The notes under the pieces were generated by a model. That model worked only from the letters and a program-made list of their open reading frames with translations, did not search any database and was not told the DNA's origin. Position numbers and translations under genes: made by a program. Positions 1 through 10,335 of a DNA stretch of 64,000 bases are shown here, in pieces. Position 1 is the first letter of the stretch. Each line of letters opens with the position of its first letter. This DNA comes from Tieghemostelium lacteum (lineage: Eukaryota > Evosea > Eumycetozoa > Dictyosteliales > Raperosteliaceae), in contig LODT01000001.1 of assembly GCA_001606155.1 (NCBI GenBank), positions 1,240,001 to 1,304,000 on the forward strand, written 5' to 3'.

Positions 1-372
1 ATTTAAGAAATTTTATTTTTTTGCAACAAATATGTAAATTCTTAATTTCATTTATTATTATTATAGGGATAATGGGTATAGAGACTGAGGGTAGCATCTT
101 GAAGACCTTCAAGGGTTTTATGGGGTTAAGAGTCAGATATTTTCGATGAAAGTATACTATATTTGAAGCATCAATTTGGTGTTTGTTTGGGTACAAGAGT
201 ATTTCAAGTTGTAATAAGGGTGGTGAAGTTATAAATGATCATCAGAATTGAATTCTAAAAACAATCTTCTTGGAGATGAATGTTATGAAACTCAAATAAC
301 TAATGTTAGAAACTCTATTAGTAATAAATAATAAATAAAGTTATTAAATTTTTTATATTTTTGTAAATACAG

Positions 373-438
373 AAGATATCAAAAGAACAGACACTATTAC
401 TACAAAATGATAGTGATAATGATCATTCAAACAATTAA
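373..438 (+). other. Possible terminal exon of a gene entering from the left
   Basis: After a TACAG acceptor at 368-372 an open frame of 21 codons runs to TAA, reading KISKEQTLLLQNDSDNDHSN-like sequence typical of dictyostelid C-termini. Upstream, a TTATAG at about 61-66 is followed by a less AT-rich, coding-looking stretch (about 67-258) with no single clear frame. The rest of positions 1-639 is AT-rich and is also the promoter of the next gene. No product can be named, and this could simply be noncoding sequence. Confidence 0.25.
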
Positions 439-639
439 AAATAAACACTGTACAGTTACATCCTTTAGATTTTTTAAATCCCTGTTAATTAAAAATTTAA
501 ATTTTTAGCCCTTCTGTTGACAAAAAACAAACTTTTTGGGGCTAAATCAATTTTTTGCCTTTCTTTTTTACCTATAATTCCCTCATTGAGTGCAATATTA
601 GAACAATTATCTAGATGTAATCAAAAAGTATTCTAGAAA

Positions 640-1182
640 ATGGGATCTTTACTATCAATATTTCAAAAAAAAACTGTACCTATATTGTTTTTGGGATTAG
701 AGAATGCAGGGAAAACAACTCTTTTACACAAACTAAAATATGGTGAATTTAAGAATGATATTACAGCTACAGAAAATGGTTTTAACTGTGAATCGATTGT
801 TTATGATAATAAAGAGTGGTTTATAGTGGATATTGGTGGTAATAGGAATAATAGGATACTATACTACCATTATATTGAGAATGCTAAGGCTATTGTAATA
901 GTTATTGATAGTACAGATAGAAATAGAATAAATGAACTTAAAAGTGAATTGAGTGCAATTCAACAAAGAGTTTCTAGTAGTGACAATAGAAGACCCTTTT
1001 TAATACTATTAGCTAATAAACAAGATTTGACTGATGCAATGTCAATTGATGAGTTAACAAGTCAATTGGAAATAAACTCAGTGCTATCCACTAGGAATTG
1101 GATAATTAGACCTATATCAATATTGAATGGTAATGGTGTAGATGAAATATTTCAAATACTTTCAACAAATATTATTCTTTGA
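640..1182 (+). CDS. Divergent Arf-like small GTPase
   Basis: A single-exon, 180-residue protein of the ARF/ARL family, the normal length for the family. It starts MGSLL, so Gly2 is a candidate N-myristoylation site for membrane attachment. The P-loop reads GLENAGKTT (canonical GLDAAGKTT) at about residues 19-27 and the guanine-specificity motif NKQD is intact at about residue 126. Switch II reads DIGGNRNNR instead of DVGGQDKIR, so the Gln that positions the hydrolytic water in Arf proteins is Asn. Switch I also differs (TATENGFN against PTIGFN, one residue longer). By family the role would be vesicle traffic or membrane recruitment, but GTP hydrolysis or effector binding may be altered. The coiled-coil gene follows 130 bases downstream on the same strand with no sign of co-transcription. 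Confidence 0.85.
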   Translation: MGSLLSIFQKKTVPILFLGLENAGKTTLLHKLKYGEFKNDITATENGFNCESIVYDNKEWFIVDIGGNRNNRILYYHYIENAKAIVIVIDSTDRNRINELKSELSAIQQRVSSSDNRRPFLILLANKQDLTDAMSIDELTSQLEINSVLSTRNWIIRPISILNGNGVDEIFQILSTNIIL

Positions 1183-1312
1183 AAAGTGTGATTCTGGTGA
1201 AAATTTAAAAAAAATAAAAATATTTTTTCAATTTATGTGTTATTCAGATAATACTGTCAGAGGAATTATAAAAGGAAATATTTTTAAATTCATTTATTTA
1301 TAATATTAGAAA

Positions 1313-1879
1313 ATGTATCAATTCATAAAAAATTTAATACCTACAAAGAAACAAGAAAAGGAAAAAAATCAAAAAAAGGAGGAGATTAATGAAGCGGTTC
1401 AGGAAGCTAAACAAGAAGTTGATTCTATAGAGGATGTGGAATATGAAGCCTCTAGAGCTATAAATCAAACTTCAAGTCTTTTGGATAAATTAGAAGCTGA
1501 TAGAAAGACTCTGTTTAAACAGGTTGAGGAGTTAGAAGCACAACTAAAGTTCCTCTCACAACATAAACTCAATGAAAAACAGAGTGCTGAAAGAGATAAA
1601 CTTGAAAATATATTAATAACACAAGTTAAACCAGCACTGGTGAAAACTGACAATGAAATAGATAACCTTACTAAAAAACTATTAATATTATACGCAAAGA
1701 GAGATTCATTGTCTCAAAAGAAAGTTTTCACTGAAGATGAGATTAGCAATGCTTCAAAAGTTCAACAAATTGATAATAATTCAGAGCCACTATCTACCAT
1801 TTCAAATAATAACAATAATAACAATAATAATAATAATGATAAAACTAAAGAATTTCAAGATATTGAAGAAAATGTGTAA
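1313..1879 (+). CDS. Coiled-coil protein of unknown function
   Basis: A single-exon, 188-residue, highly charged protein. It starts MYQFIKNLIPTKK, a short basic amphipathic-looking segment, followed by about 120 residues rich in Glu, Lys, Gln and Leu that should form coiled coil. A poly-Asn run of about 11 residues lies near residue 170, followed by a short acidic tail ending in EENV. The size and charge recall ESCRT-III/Snf7 proteins, but I see no diagnostic motif (no clear MIM at the C-terminus), so I do not assign it. No membrane segment is evident. ATG context is AAA-ATG. The product is unrecognised. Confidence 0.75.
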   Translation: MYQFIKNLIPTKKQEKEKNQKKEEINEAVQEAKQEVDSIEDVEYEASRAINQTSSLLDKLEADRKTLFKQVEELEAQLKFLSQHKLNEKQSAERDKLENILITQVKPALVKTDNEIDNLTKKLLILYAKRDSLSQKKVFTEDEISNASKVQQIDNNSEPLSTISNNNNNNNNNNNDKTKEFQDIEENV

Positions 1880-2290
1880 CAATATTATTATAACCTTATA
1901 AACAACAAAAAATACATTTTATTTATAAAAATGTATTATAATAATATTTTAATTATAATATAACAAATAAGACGCCATCAACTTGTATATAAAACTTCAG
2001 ATTTTAATTATTTATAAATAATCTAAAACCAAATAAAAAAATATAAATTAAAAAAAAAAAAAGCTAATACCCCCTTCCCCACTGTACAGCATACCACAAG
2101 AAGTAGGTGAAAACAATATCAACCAATAAAAAAGGAAACTACAACAATAATTATGCTTCCATATTCAACAAAGGAAATGGAAAGATTTTTTTTTTTTATT
2201 TTTAATTAATTTTTCATCAGAAAGACGTGCACATTATAAGAGAGTATAAATTCAGTGTAATTTACTCTTTTTTTTATTTTCTATAAAACT
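1880..2290. other. AT-rich intergenic region
   Basis: It contains the 3' end of the coiled-coil gene and the promoter of the ATOS homologue. A/T-rich with several A and T tracts and one short C-rich patch near 2070-2080. No gene or RNA was recognised. Confidence 0.6.
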
Positions 2291-4338
2291 ATGCCTTTGA
2301 GTAAGTTACCTATTAGACACACTTCATCATGATTTCGGTCTAACACTTTTTACAAACAAAATCACAGTTGATCCACATTATATATTAAGTGGTTCAATAA
2401 GTAATATTGAAAACAAATTAGACAACAGCAACACAAACAGTAGTAATAATAGTAGTACTTTAAAAAAGTCTATATCCAATAGTATAGATTATAGTCAGGA
2501 TGAAAACACTATATTTAGAGAAACGGATCCAAATATATATCAATTCCTTCAGGCAATCATTCAATTGATCTATCAGAGTAGATCCAATGCCTATGCCTTT
2601 CAATCACAGGAGAGAATAGACACTACTTTTGACCCTTTTCAAATTAGAAATTTAGAAGGAGGTTCTTTTCAATCTACCAATTTAAATATTGATAGTCTTG
2701 GACTATTAAAAAATGAGGATGTAAGTATGCATTAGTTATACTGGTACCTTGTTTATTGATATCCATATATGTTAACATGATATCTTCTATTGGAATATTT
2801 AGATAAACCTTGAACTTGAAGAAATTAATGAAATTAATAGAGATTTGACATTATGGTGCGAACATTTAAATTCAAGTCCATTGAAATTGGATATATTTTC
2901 ATGTAGGGAAATTAGTGAACTCAATAAGGAAACTGGAGAGTTTAGTAAAAGATATGAACATCAATTACTAGAGAGATGGTTATTGAAATTCACATCAAAA
3001 CAAATTGATTCACTATCTACACTTTTAAATAGACAATTAACAATATCAGACGAATTAAATATAATATCACCTCATTTGTTGAGTACATCTTCTTCTGATT
3101 TGTTAGTTGGAAATAATACCACTACAACTACAACAACTACTACCAATAATGTACATAGACCATCAACACCAATACCATCACCAATATCCACATCGAATCT
3201 AGTAAAATCATTATACTATACATTACCAGTAATGCCTTTGTTTCAGTACCTACTTAATATTGACAATAACAACAATAATAATAATAGTAATGATATAGGT
3301 ACGACTACTACCAAAATCAAGTATGGAACATCTAGGGATTGTCCACCACCTATTAATTTTCAAACTGATGACTATAAGGATTTAGTTAAAATTAATTTTC
3401 CAGTTCAAGAGACATCATTAGGTACATTGTCATTGACATTACAATTCCCGAATCAAGCATTATCTAGCGATATAAAGAGTAATGCTATTGTAATCTATCC
3501 TTCTAGATCATGTTCTGCTAACCTTTGTTGTCATCCAACCTCCACATTAGCATCATCAACATCATCAGTTTCACAAATTTCCTCACCACCTCTATCATCA
3601 CTTTTAAAATCATCATTACACAATAGTAGTGGTAGTATTATGACTTCTACTACTACCACTACAAATAGTAATAATAATATAAGTAAAAACATTAATGTAA
3701 TTAATAACAAAATTTCAACATCATCACCAAATATACCTATTCCTAGTAAACTATCGTTATCTTCTAGTGGTAGTAGTAGTGGACCTACATCATCAACATC
3801 ACCAATTCCAATTAAATCTAATAACAGTAGTGGTGGTAACAGTAGTTTAATTCATGATAAGTCATCAGAGGATATACACCATTATCATCACCATAATAGT
3901 TTAAACTCAACAAGTACTATAAGTAGTTTAGGAGGTTCAAATGGAATTAGACATAGTACACCACCATTAGGCGGCACAAAATATTTTAGTAATAATAGAT
4001 CACCACCATCTTCACCATACAGTTATGGATATTCATCAACACCACCTTCATTATCATTCTCACCTATTCATAATCATTTGAAATCGACATCACCAAAATT
4101 CACAAATATCTTTAATAATAATATAAATAGTAATTCATCACCAATTTCACCTCCATCTTCACCTTATAGAGTAGGTTACAGACCACTATTTTCCAATGAA
4201 ATAACTACAACAACAAACGCATCTAATATTGGTGTTGGTGGTGGTCTATTTGGTAGTTCACCAACTACAGCTAGTTTATCATCTTCTTATGGTAATATAA
4301 ATAATAATAGTTTTGTAAATAGTAATCAAAATAGTAAC

Positions 4339-4369
<31 letters not shown>

Positions 4370-4947
4370 GTAGTAATAATGATAGAATAGCATTTGGATC
4401 ATTTCAAGAATCTATATTGTCAGGTCAGATGTCAAATACACCAAATACCGTATTTATTGGATACCATTGTGACTTGGGTGTTAGTGGTAAAGATTATATT
4501 CCACCACATAAAAAGATACCATTTTCTGCATTGTATTATCATGTAGATCATGATACACCGTATGTTGCTGATATTGAGCTGGGAAGTAAAGGTTCCTATA
4601 GGGTACCACCCAAAGGTTTGATACAATTAACTATATTCAATCCTTGTCATACTCCAATGAAAACCTTTCTGGTGAATTATGATATCTCTGATATGCCACC
4701 TGAGACCAAAACCTTTATTCGACAGAGAATCATATCATCAACATCCAATGTAGACGACACTAGTAACCAACTATTAAAATATGCTATTCTCTTACGATTC
4801 ATGTCTCCTAGAAAAAGGAAATACTATCTCTACAAAAACATTAGAGTTGTATTTCCAAATAGACTTCCTGACGAAATGGAAAAATTAAAGATTCTGTACG
4901 AGTATCCACCCGATCCTAGATACTACCCAATTAACAAGTCCATTTAA
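2291..4947 (+). CDS. ATOS/FAM214 homologue (DUF4210 and C-terminal Chromosome_seg domains)
   Basis: Three exons, 2291-2300, 2368-2720 and 2803-4947, with GTAAGT donors and CAG/TAG acceptors, give an 835-residue protein starting MPLIDPHYIL. The first exon is only 10 bases and the spliced frame is unbroken. The middle is long, Ser/Asn/Pro-rich and low-complexity. The conserved part is at the end: a FGSFQESILSG block (about residue 650), then GYHCDLGVSGKDY, GSYRVPPKGLIQLTIFNP, SDMPPETKTFIRQRI and a C-terminal YYLYKNIRVVFP segment. These match the order seen in animal FAM214A/B (ATOSA/ATOSB, Drosophila Atossa), transcription-related proteins linked to migration and metabolism. The role here is not known. 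It is convergent with the small membrane protein gene, 71 bases from its stop. Confidence 0.88.
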
Positions 4948-5018
4948 TATACATCCCACATTGTAAATAAACGCATTATATATATTCACTAGTATCATAT
5001 CTCCAACTCCAAATAGAT

Positions 5019-5435
5019 TTAATTTAAAGGTATATTATTTTGTTGTATATCAGATGTAGGATGATTATCTATTGGTTGAAGTTGTTGTAGGTTAACATCT
5101 CTTTTTGAGTTCTTCCTCAGTCGGTGTAGAATAAATCTGTATAGATCAAATAATGTTTTGTCACCAGTAATGATATCAATAGTACCACCTATATAAGAGG
5201 AAAGGTTACCTCCAGTACCTGATGCTAAAAATATACCAATAATCTTAAAACTTAATGATGTATTAGCTCCAACTAGAGGGAATGATTCAATCTCTTTACT
5301 GACTAGTACACATCCTAGTATAAAGCCAGAAATACATCCACAAACAGTTGCCAATGATCTATTATTTTGATTAGATATCCTAATTAAAAAGTTTTGTATA
5401 AAATTATTTCTATTTTTATTATTGTCACTCGGCAT
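5019..5435 (-). CDS. Small membrane protein of unknown function
   Basis: A single-exon, 138-residue protein starting MPSDNNKNRNN. Two hydrophobic segments are visible: about residues 28-47 (LATVCGCISGFILGCVLV) and about 62-85 (a Gly/Ser/Ile-rich stretch with SFKIIGIFLASGTGGNLSSY). The ends are polar, and the C-terminal tail is Asn/Gln-rich with a basic RLRKNSKR patch at about residue 107. There is no signal-peptide-like start. This suggests a two-pass membrane protein, possibly of an internal membrane. I do not recognise the family. Confidence 0.7.
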   Translation of the reverse strand: MPSDNNKNRNNFIQNFLIRISNQNNRSLATVCGCISGFILGCVLVSKEIESFPLVGANTSLSFKIIGIFLASGTGGNLSSYIGGTIDIITGDKTLFDLYRFILHRLRKNSKRDVNLQQLQPIDNHPTSDIQQNNIPLN

Positions 5436-6083
5436 TGATAATTGAAAGAAATAAAAAAATATTTATTATTTATACCAACACCAAGAAATATTTTGATGTT
5501 GGATTTTTTCACTAAACAGTCAATTGGTATAGAGATTACTTAGGAGAAAAAATGAAAATGAAGTTGTCAGTTTTAAAAACAAAAATGAACACAGTTAAAA
5601 TATTTTAAGAACCAAAATTACATTTAATACTCTCTTTTCAATACAATAGATGCCTATTTTTTGTACTAACATTCGAAAGGAAGAAATCCAAGGTATCCCA
5701 AAGAACTAGAGAAATAATAGGTGGAACTTTGAAAATAAAGTACATATGTAAGTACACAAATATTAAAAATAGTGCATGAATTCAATGTTATGTAAATTTA
5801 AATTCTTTTCCTTTCCAATTAAAGAATCTTTTTAATAGTTGATCTAAAAGTTGTACAGGTATTTAATATCAGCCCTTTATTAGTTTATTCATCACTTAAA
5901 TGAACAATAGATTTGTTTGATGTAGAGTAGTAAATCAAGTAGAATATTTAACTTTAATATTAGCAAATCCAATAATTAAATACAAATTAAATTTAATTAT
6001 CTACTTGATAACTCGGTCTTCTTGGCTTCATCGAGTTTTAAATATTATAGATTTTCATAATTTTTTTTTTTATTAACATTGAA
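5436..6083. other. Intergenic region with a short hairpin
   Basis: About 650 bases of divergent promoter DNA. At 5475-5502 CCAACA and TGTTGG form an inverted repeat, extended inside by further A-T and G-C pairs, and a T-run follows on the + strand. Around 5670-5780 there is a short open stretch of about 35 codons, less AT-rich than its surroundings, with no start codon or recognisable product. Nothing else is supported. Confidence 0.5.
5475..5502. repeat. Imperfect inverted repeat (hairpin) followed by a T-run
   Basis: The arms CCAACA (5475-5480) and TGTTGG (5497-5502) are perfect. Inner bases 5482-5486 and 5491-5495 also pair with one wobble. TTTTTT follows at about 5505. It lies just upstream of the small membrane protein gene, on the promoter side. 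It could be an RNA hairpin or a protein site, or chance. Confidence 0.4.
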
Positions 6084-9000
6084 ATGGATATCAATGAATT
6101 AAACAATAGTGGTATTGAAGATGATAATTTAATCGATGATAATAGTGATAGTTGCTACAGCCACAATGATGATCACAGTAATAATTACAGTGAAGATGAC
6201 AGTGATAATTACTTTGCTGATTACAGTGATGATTCCATTGATGATTACAGTGATGATTCCATTGATGATGACAGTGATGATTCCACTGATGATTACAGTG
6301 ATGATAGCGACAATAGTGAAGTGAACTTGAAAAAGAAATACTTTATTCAGAAAATTAAAGAGACATCCTATATAGATGTTTTCATGAAAGATATAATACC
6401 TTGGGTATTTAATAACGATACCGACACAAACAATATTAAATTGAAGTTCAACACTCTACATAGTTTAATACAGGAAATTTTAGAAGATTATCTTTTAATA
6501 TCACAATTTATTGAAAAATGGGTTGACACCTTCATTTCATCAGGAAATGATTCCCAAGTATATTATTGGTTTCTGTCGTCGGACATGATTTTTGATCATT
6601 TTTGTAGAAATGGTTTATTAAAGAAGTTATTAGAAACCGATAATGCTGAGGTATTGCTCTTAATATTTGAAAAATCAGTTGATATATATATAGGGAGCTA
6701 TGACATGGAATATGATAACAAAACAATACCAATACCTTCATTAGTAAAGGTATATTATATAGATTTATAAAACTATTTTATTAATTTGGTTCTAACCTTC
6801 TTTTCAAAATATTTTCATATTTAGGCTTTGAAGGTGATCCAAAACCAACATCTAGGGTCAAAGTTTTTAAAAATAATGGATAATTTTACCTATTTAACAA
6901 ATGGATTGTTAAGATTAGTTTACCGTTATGATAAGGATTATGGTGACTTAAAAAAAGAATTACTAAAAGATCACTTCAATGGTGAGGGTATTAAGATGAA
7001 AAAGAATCTATCTTTGGAATTTGTTGAATCATTTATACAGTTGATTTCTATGTATCCCGATATTCTTGATGGTAATTTGCTCAATTATCTACTTCTGATG
7101 ACATTACAAAATTTATCAGAAGAAGATCGATCTTCTCTGAAACCAGTTTTTATGAACATTTTACCTTCTATTTTGGATGGACTTGCCCGTTATACCAAAT
7201 ACAAGAGTAAAAGACAATTGAAACTCTTTAACTATTTCTTTTATTTAAAGAAATACTATGGTAAAGAATTCATTGAAAATGAGATCTATAAATTACTGTT
7301 GGGTATGGAAAATATTTCTTCAAATCCACGATATTTCGAAAAACTCAATGTCATGTTGAACACCATCATTGATTCTGATATGGTCAGAAATAATCTTCAA
7401 GATTTACATCAACGAATCCTGGTAAGTAACTTTGGTCAACCCCTTCATTATAACTATTGGGTGAATACACTTCTATCTAAAGTTTATAATCGTTATGGAG
7501 ATCTACAACCTATCAGTGAACCTAATCAACAATTTATTCTTCAACTCATGATATCAGAAACCAGTTCTGAATCTGGATCTGAATCTGGATCCATTAAATC
7601 TGACGCTGATTCTAGGGAATCTAAAGATACAATGATTGAAGAAAATGATGAATTTTTCATTATATTTGCCAATCTCTATCCAGAGTTAATTGTTAAAAAC
7701 TTGAAGCAGTTTTTGAAAAATTCGATTTCTAACAAGAAATATGCAGTTGGATCACAAGGAATGGGTAAAATTCTCAGGTTACCTACCATCATTGATGAAT
7801 TAGCTAAACCAGAGAACAAAGGAAAGTTTGAAAACTCAATTACAGAATATACCACTCATAGTAATCTGAATAGGTTATATTCAGTTGGTTATTTGATTAA
7901 AATTGGTAATGATAAAGACTTGCTCTCTAAAGTTTGGAAAAAATCAATAGGGCAACTTTTCCTAGAGAATAGATATAGTTCTTCTGTAGAAAAATACTAT
8001 TATGAATGTTCAATAGAATTCTATCGATATCTCAAATTGAAATCCAATCATAAGGTATATTATAATGTTTTTTACAGTATTATTTTTTCCATCTTTAGCA
8101 ATCTGAAAACAATGAGTAAGAAAGGTATATTCTATATCTTTTATGATATGAAACTGACTGAAGAAGAAGTGGATATTATCATCAATAATATACCAGAATA
8201 CCAGAAACACTATCATCTCATTAGTCTCTTCAAGATGGTTATCAACCAAGGTGGAGAATATGGTCAAACATCGTTGGGAAAATATATCTCAACAATGGAT
8301 GCCGCACGTAGTATTACAGTGATGAATGAATTAAAGGCATTTATGAATATGGATTCTCTCATTAAACAACTTATGGAATTACCTAAAATCATTAATAGTA
8401 TAGAGAATGATGAGCCACAATTACTTTACTCATCATTTAAATTTAATGCCAACAGAATCTTTCCAATACTTGTTGATCTAATATCAAGTATGGTAAACTG
8501 TAAAGAAATTAATCCATTATTCTTACCTCTATGCTTATCAAACCCAAAGAATACTGTTTTCTCAGATATTCAAAACACCATCATCACCAATCTATCATTT
8601 AATCTTGGAAGTCAAGAATTGAATGATATCCACCAAGATTTAATATCAACAATACTCTCTGAATGGGATTTCAATGAACTGACATGGGATAGAAAACTTG
8701 AAATATTCAACTATTGTAAATCAATAATATCAATTGACGATTATAAAATGAATAGAATCACTTATCTATTCAAAAATCATCTTGATCTCATTGAAAAACA
8801 AAGAATTATTTCAATAATTGAACATGATCAAATCAAATCACTCTTCTTCCTCTTGAATACCTTCAACACCACCAACAACAATAAGTATAATAATCAACTT
8901 CCAGATCACATCATTCAGAAGATTTTGTGTTATTTTGCAAGATCATATGATCCCAAGATCAGTTATCAAATTTTCAATTTCGGATTGGTTTCCAAAACAT

Positions 9001-10082
9001 TCCATAAAGAGATTTGTAAACTCTTCAGAAATAAGAAATTATCATTTAATATGTATACTACCACCAAATTCTTGACAAATAATCAATGGTCATTCCTCAA
9101 TCAAGGAATATATTATTTGAACTACTATGATTTGAGTTCATTTGATTATAAGACTGCTGAAGAAATCTTCTATCAAGCATCATATATCACCTTTGGAACT
9201 CCATTCAATTACACTGTAAATAGAGAAATGAATAATCTAACAATTCTAAAAGTAGAAATTGATAATTGGAGAGAGTTCAACAGTCTCATTGCCATGATGA
9301 AACATTGTCACCTTTTAGAAAGAGTCAGAATTCATATAGGATATTATTTAAAAAAAATAGACATCTCTAAATTACAGACTCTTCTGACTGAACTGTTTCA
9401 AAACAATCACGAAACACTACAAGAGGTTAAATATTGCTATGTAGCTAGAGATTGTTTAAAATACTTTAACCAATTGAAACTATTCTTAAGTGAACTCTTC
9501 CAACACACCAAAAACATTCAGAGCCATCAATCACGAACTGACAAACCATTTACATTGAAAACCAAATGTATAAATGAAACTACAATAGATGGTAGGGAAT
9601 CAGAGAATTTCCTTGAACAGTATAAATTCTTTGCCGAAAACTGTACACAACTCTCAATAACCATGGGTAGTAAAATAGCACCAGAATTCTTTGAAAATGC
9701 TAATTTTGAAAAACTAGAGAAATTAACAATAGTTAACGAATCCTCCAATTCCTCAAAGTGTACTTTTATGCCACTCCTATCACCAATTATTAAATTGAAA
9801 ACTCTAATTTTGATAATGCCAGTAGTAATGGATATTTTGAAATTAATAGAACCACATTTCAAAGATATGCAATATCTAGAGACTCTTACTATCAATATAT
9901 GTAAAACAATTACAACCGAATGTCTTCAATATCTCTATGATATTGTTAATACCATTTCTTCACCAAATTTCAAATTCTTTGATTTGGTAATTGAACGATT
10001 TCCACCACAATCCAATGACTATAAATATGGTAAATTGCAACCAACAAATCACATCAAAACACATTTCATTAAAATAAAATAA
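6084..10082 (+). CDS. Giant F-box-like protein, paralogue 1
   Basis: Two exons, 6084-6749 and 6825-10082 (phase 0, donor GTATAT, acceptor TTTAG), give 1,307 residues. Order: an acidic Asp/Ser repeat region (residues about 10-75), about 800 residues of helical sequence without a recognised domain (possibly ARM/HEAT-like, inference), an F-box-like motif at about residue 913 (LPDHIIQKIL, then FGLVSKTFHKEICKLF), then about 340 residues of leucine-rich-repeat-like sequence ending HFIKIK. F-box proteins recruit substrates to SCF ubiquitin ligases, so the C-terminal repeats may bind substrate. The downstream gene has the same exon plan, length and order, so the two are tandem duplicates. The F-box is of the weak type common in dictyostelids and SCF membership is unproven. 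Confidence 0.8.
6219..6314 (+). repeat. 24-bp coding minisatellite, four units
   Basis: Units at 6219-6242, 6243-6266, 6267-6290 and 6291-6314. The first two are identical, the third differs at three positions and the last is more diverged at its end. Each unit encodes DYSDDSID-like octapeptides, extending the acidic N-terminal region of the F-box-like protein. The 24-base period keeps the frame, so copy number can vary without breaking the gene. Confidence 0.85.
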
Positions 10083-10335
10083 TTTTATCACAAAAAAAAA
10101 ACAATCAAAAGATAGAACTATTTAAATAGACTGTACCTATGTTTATTAAAGTAAACGTGTATTCTAGTTTTAATTTATATAAAATCAATTATATTCATGG
10201 TATTGTGAATTTCCTGGGTGAGTAGTGTTTTTTCACGATAATAATACAAAAGTTGAAAAAAACTGAGAGTTTTTTTTAGAATAGTAGCTTTTAATTAGAT
10301 ATTTTTTTATAACAAATCATTTTTACAGTTAAAAG

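Noticed and set aside
1313-1879. ESCRT-III/Snf7 identity for the coiled-coil protein
   Set aside because: Charge and length fit, but no diagnostic motif or MIM-like C-terminus could be seen.
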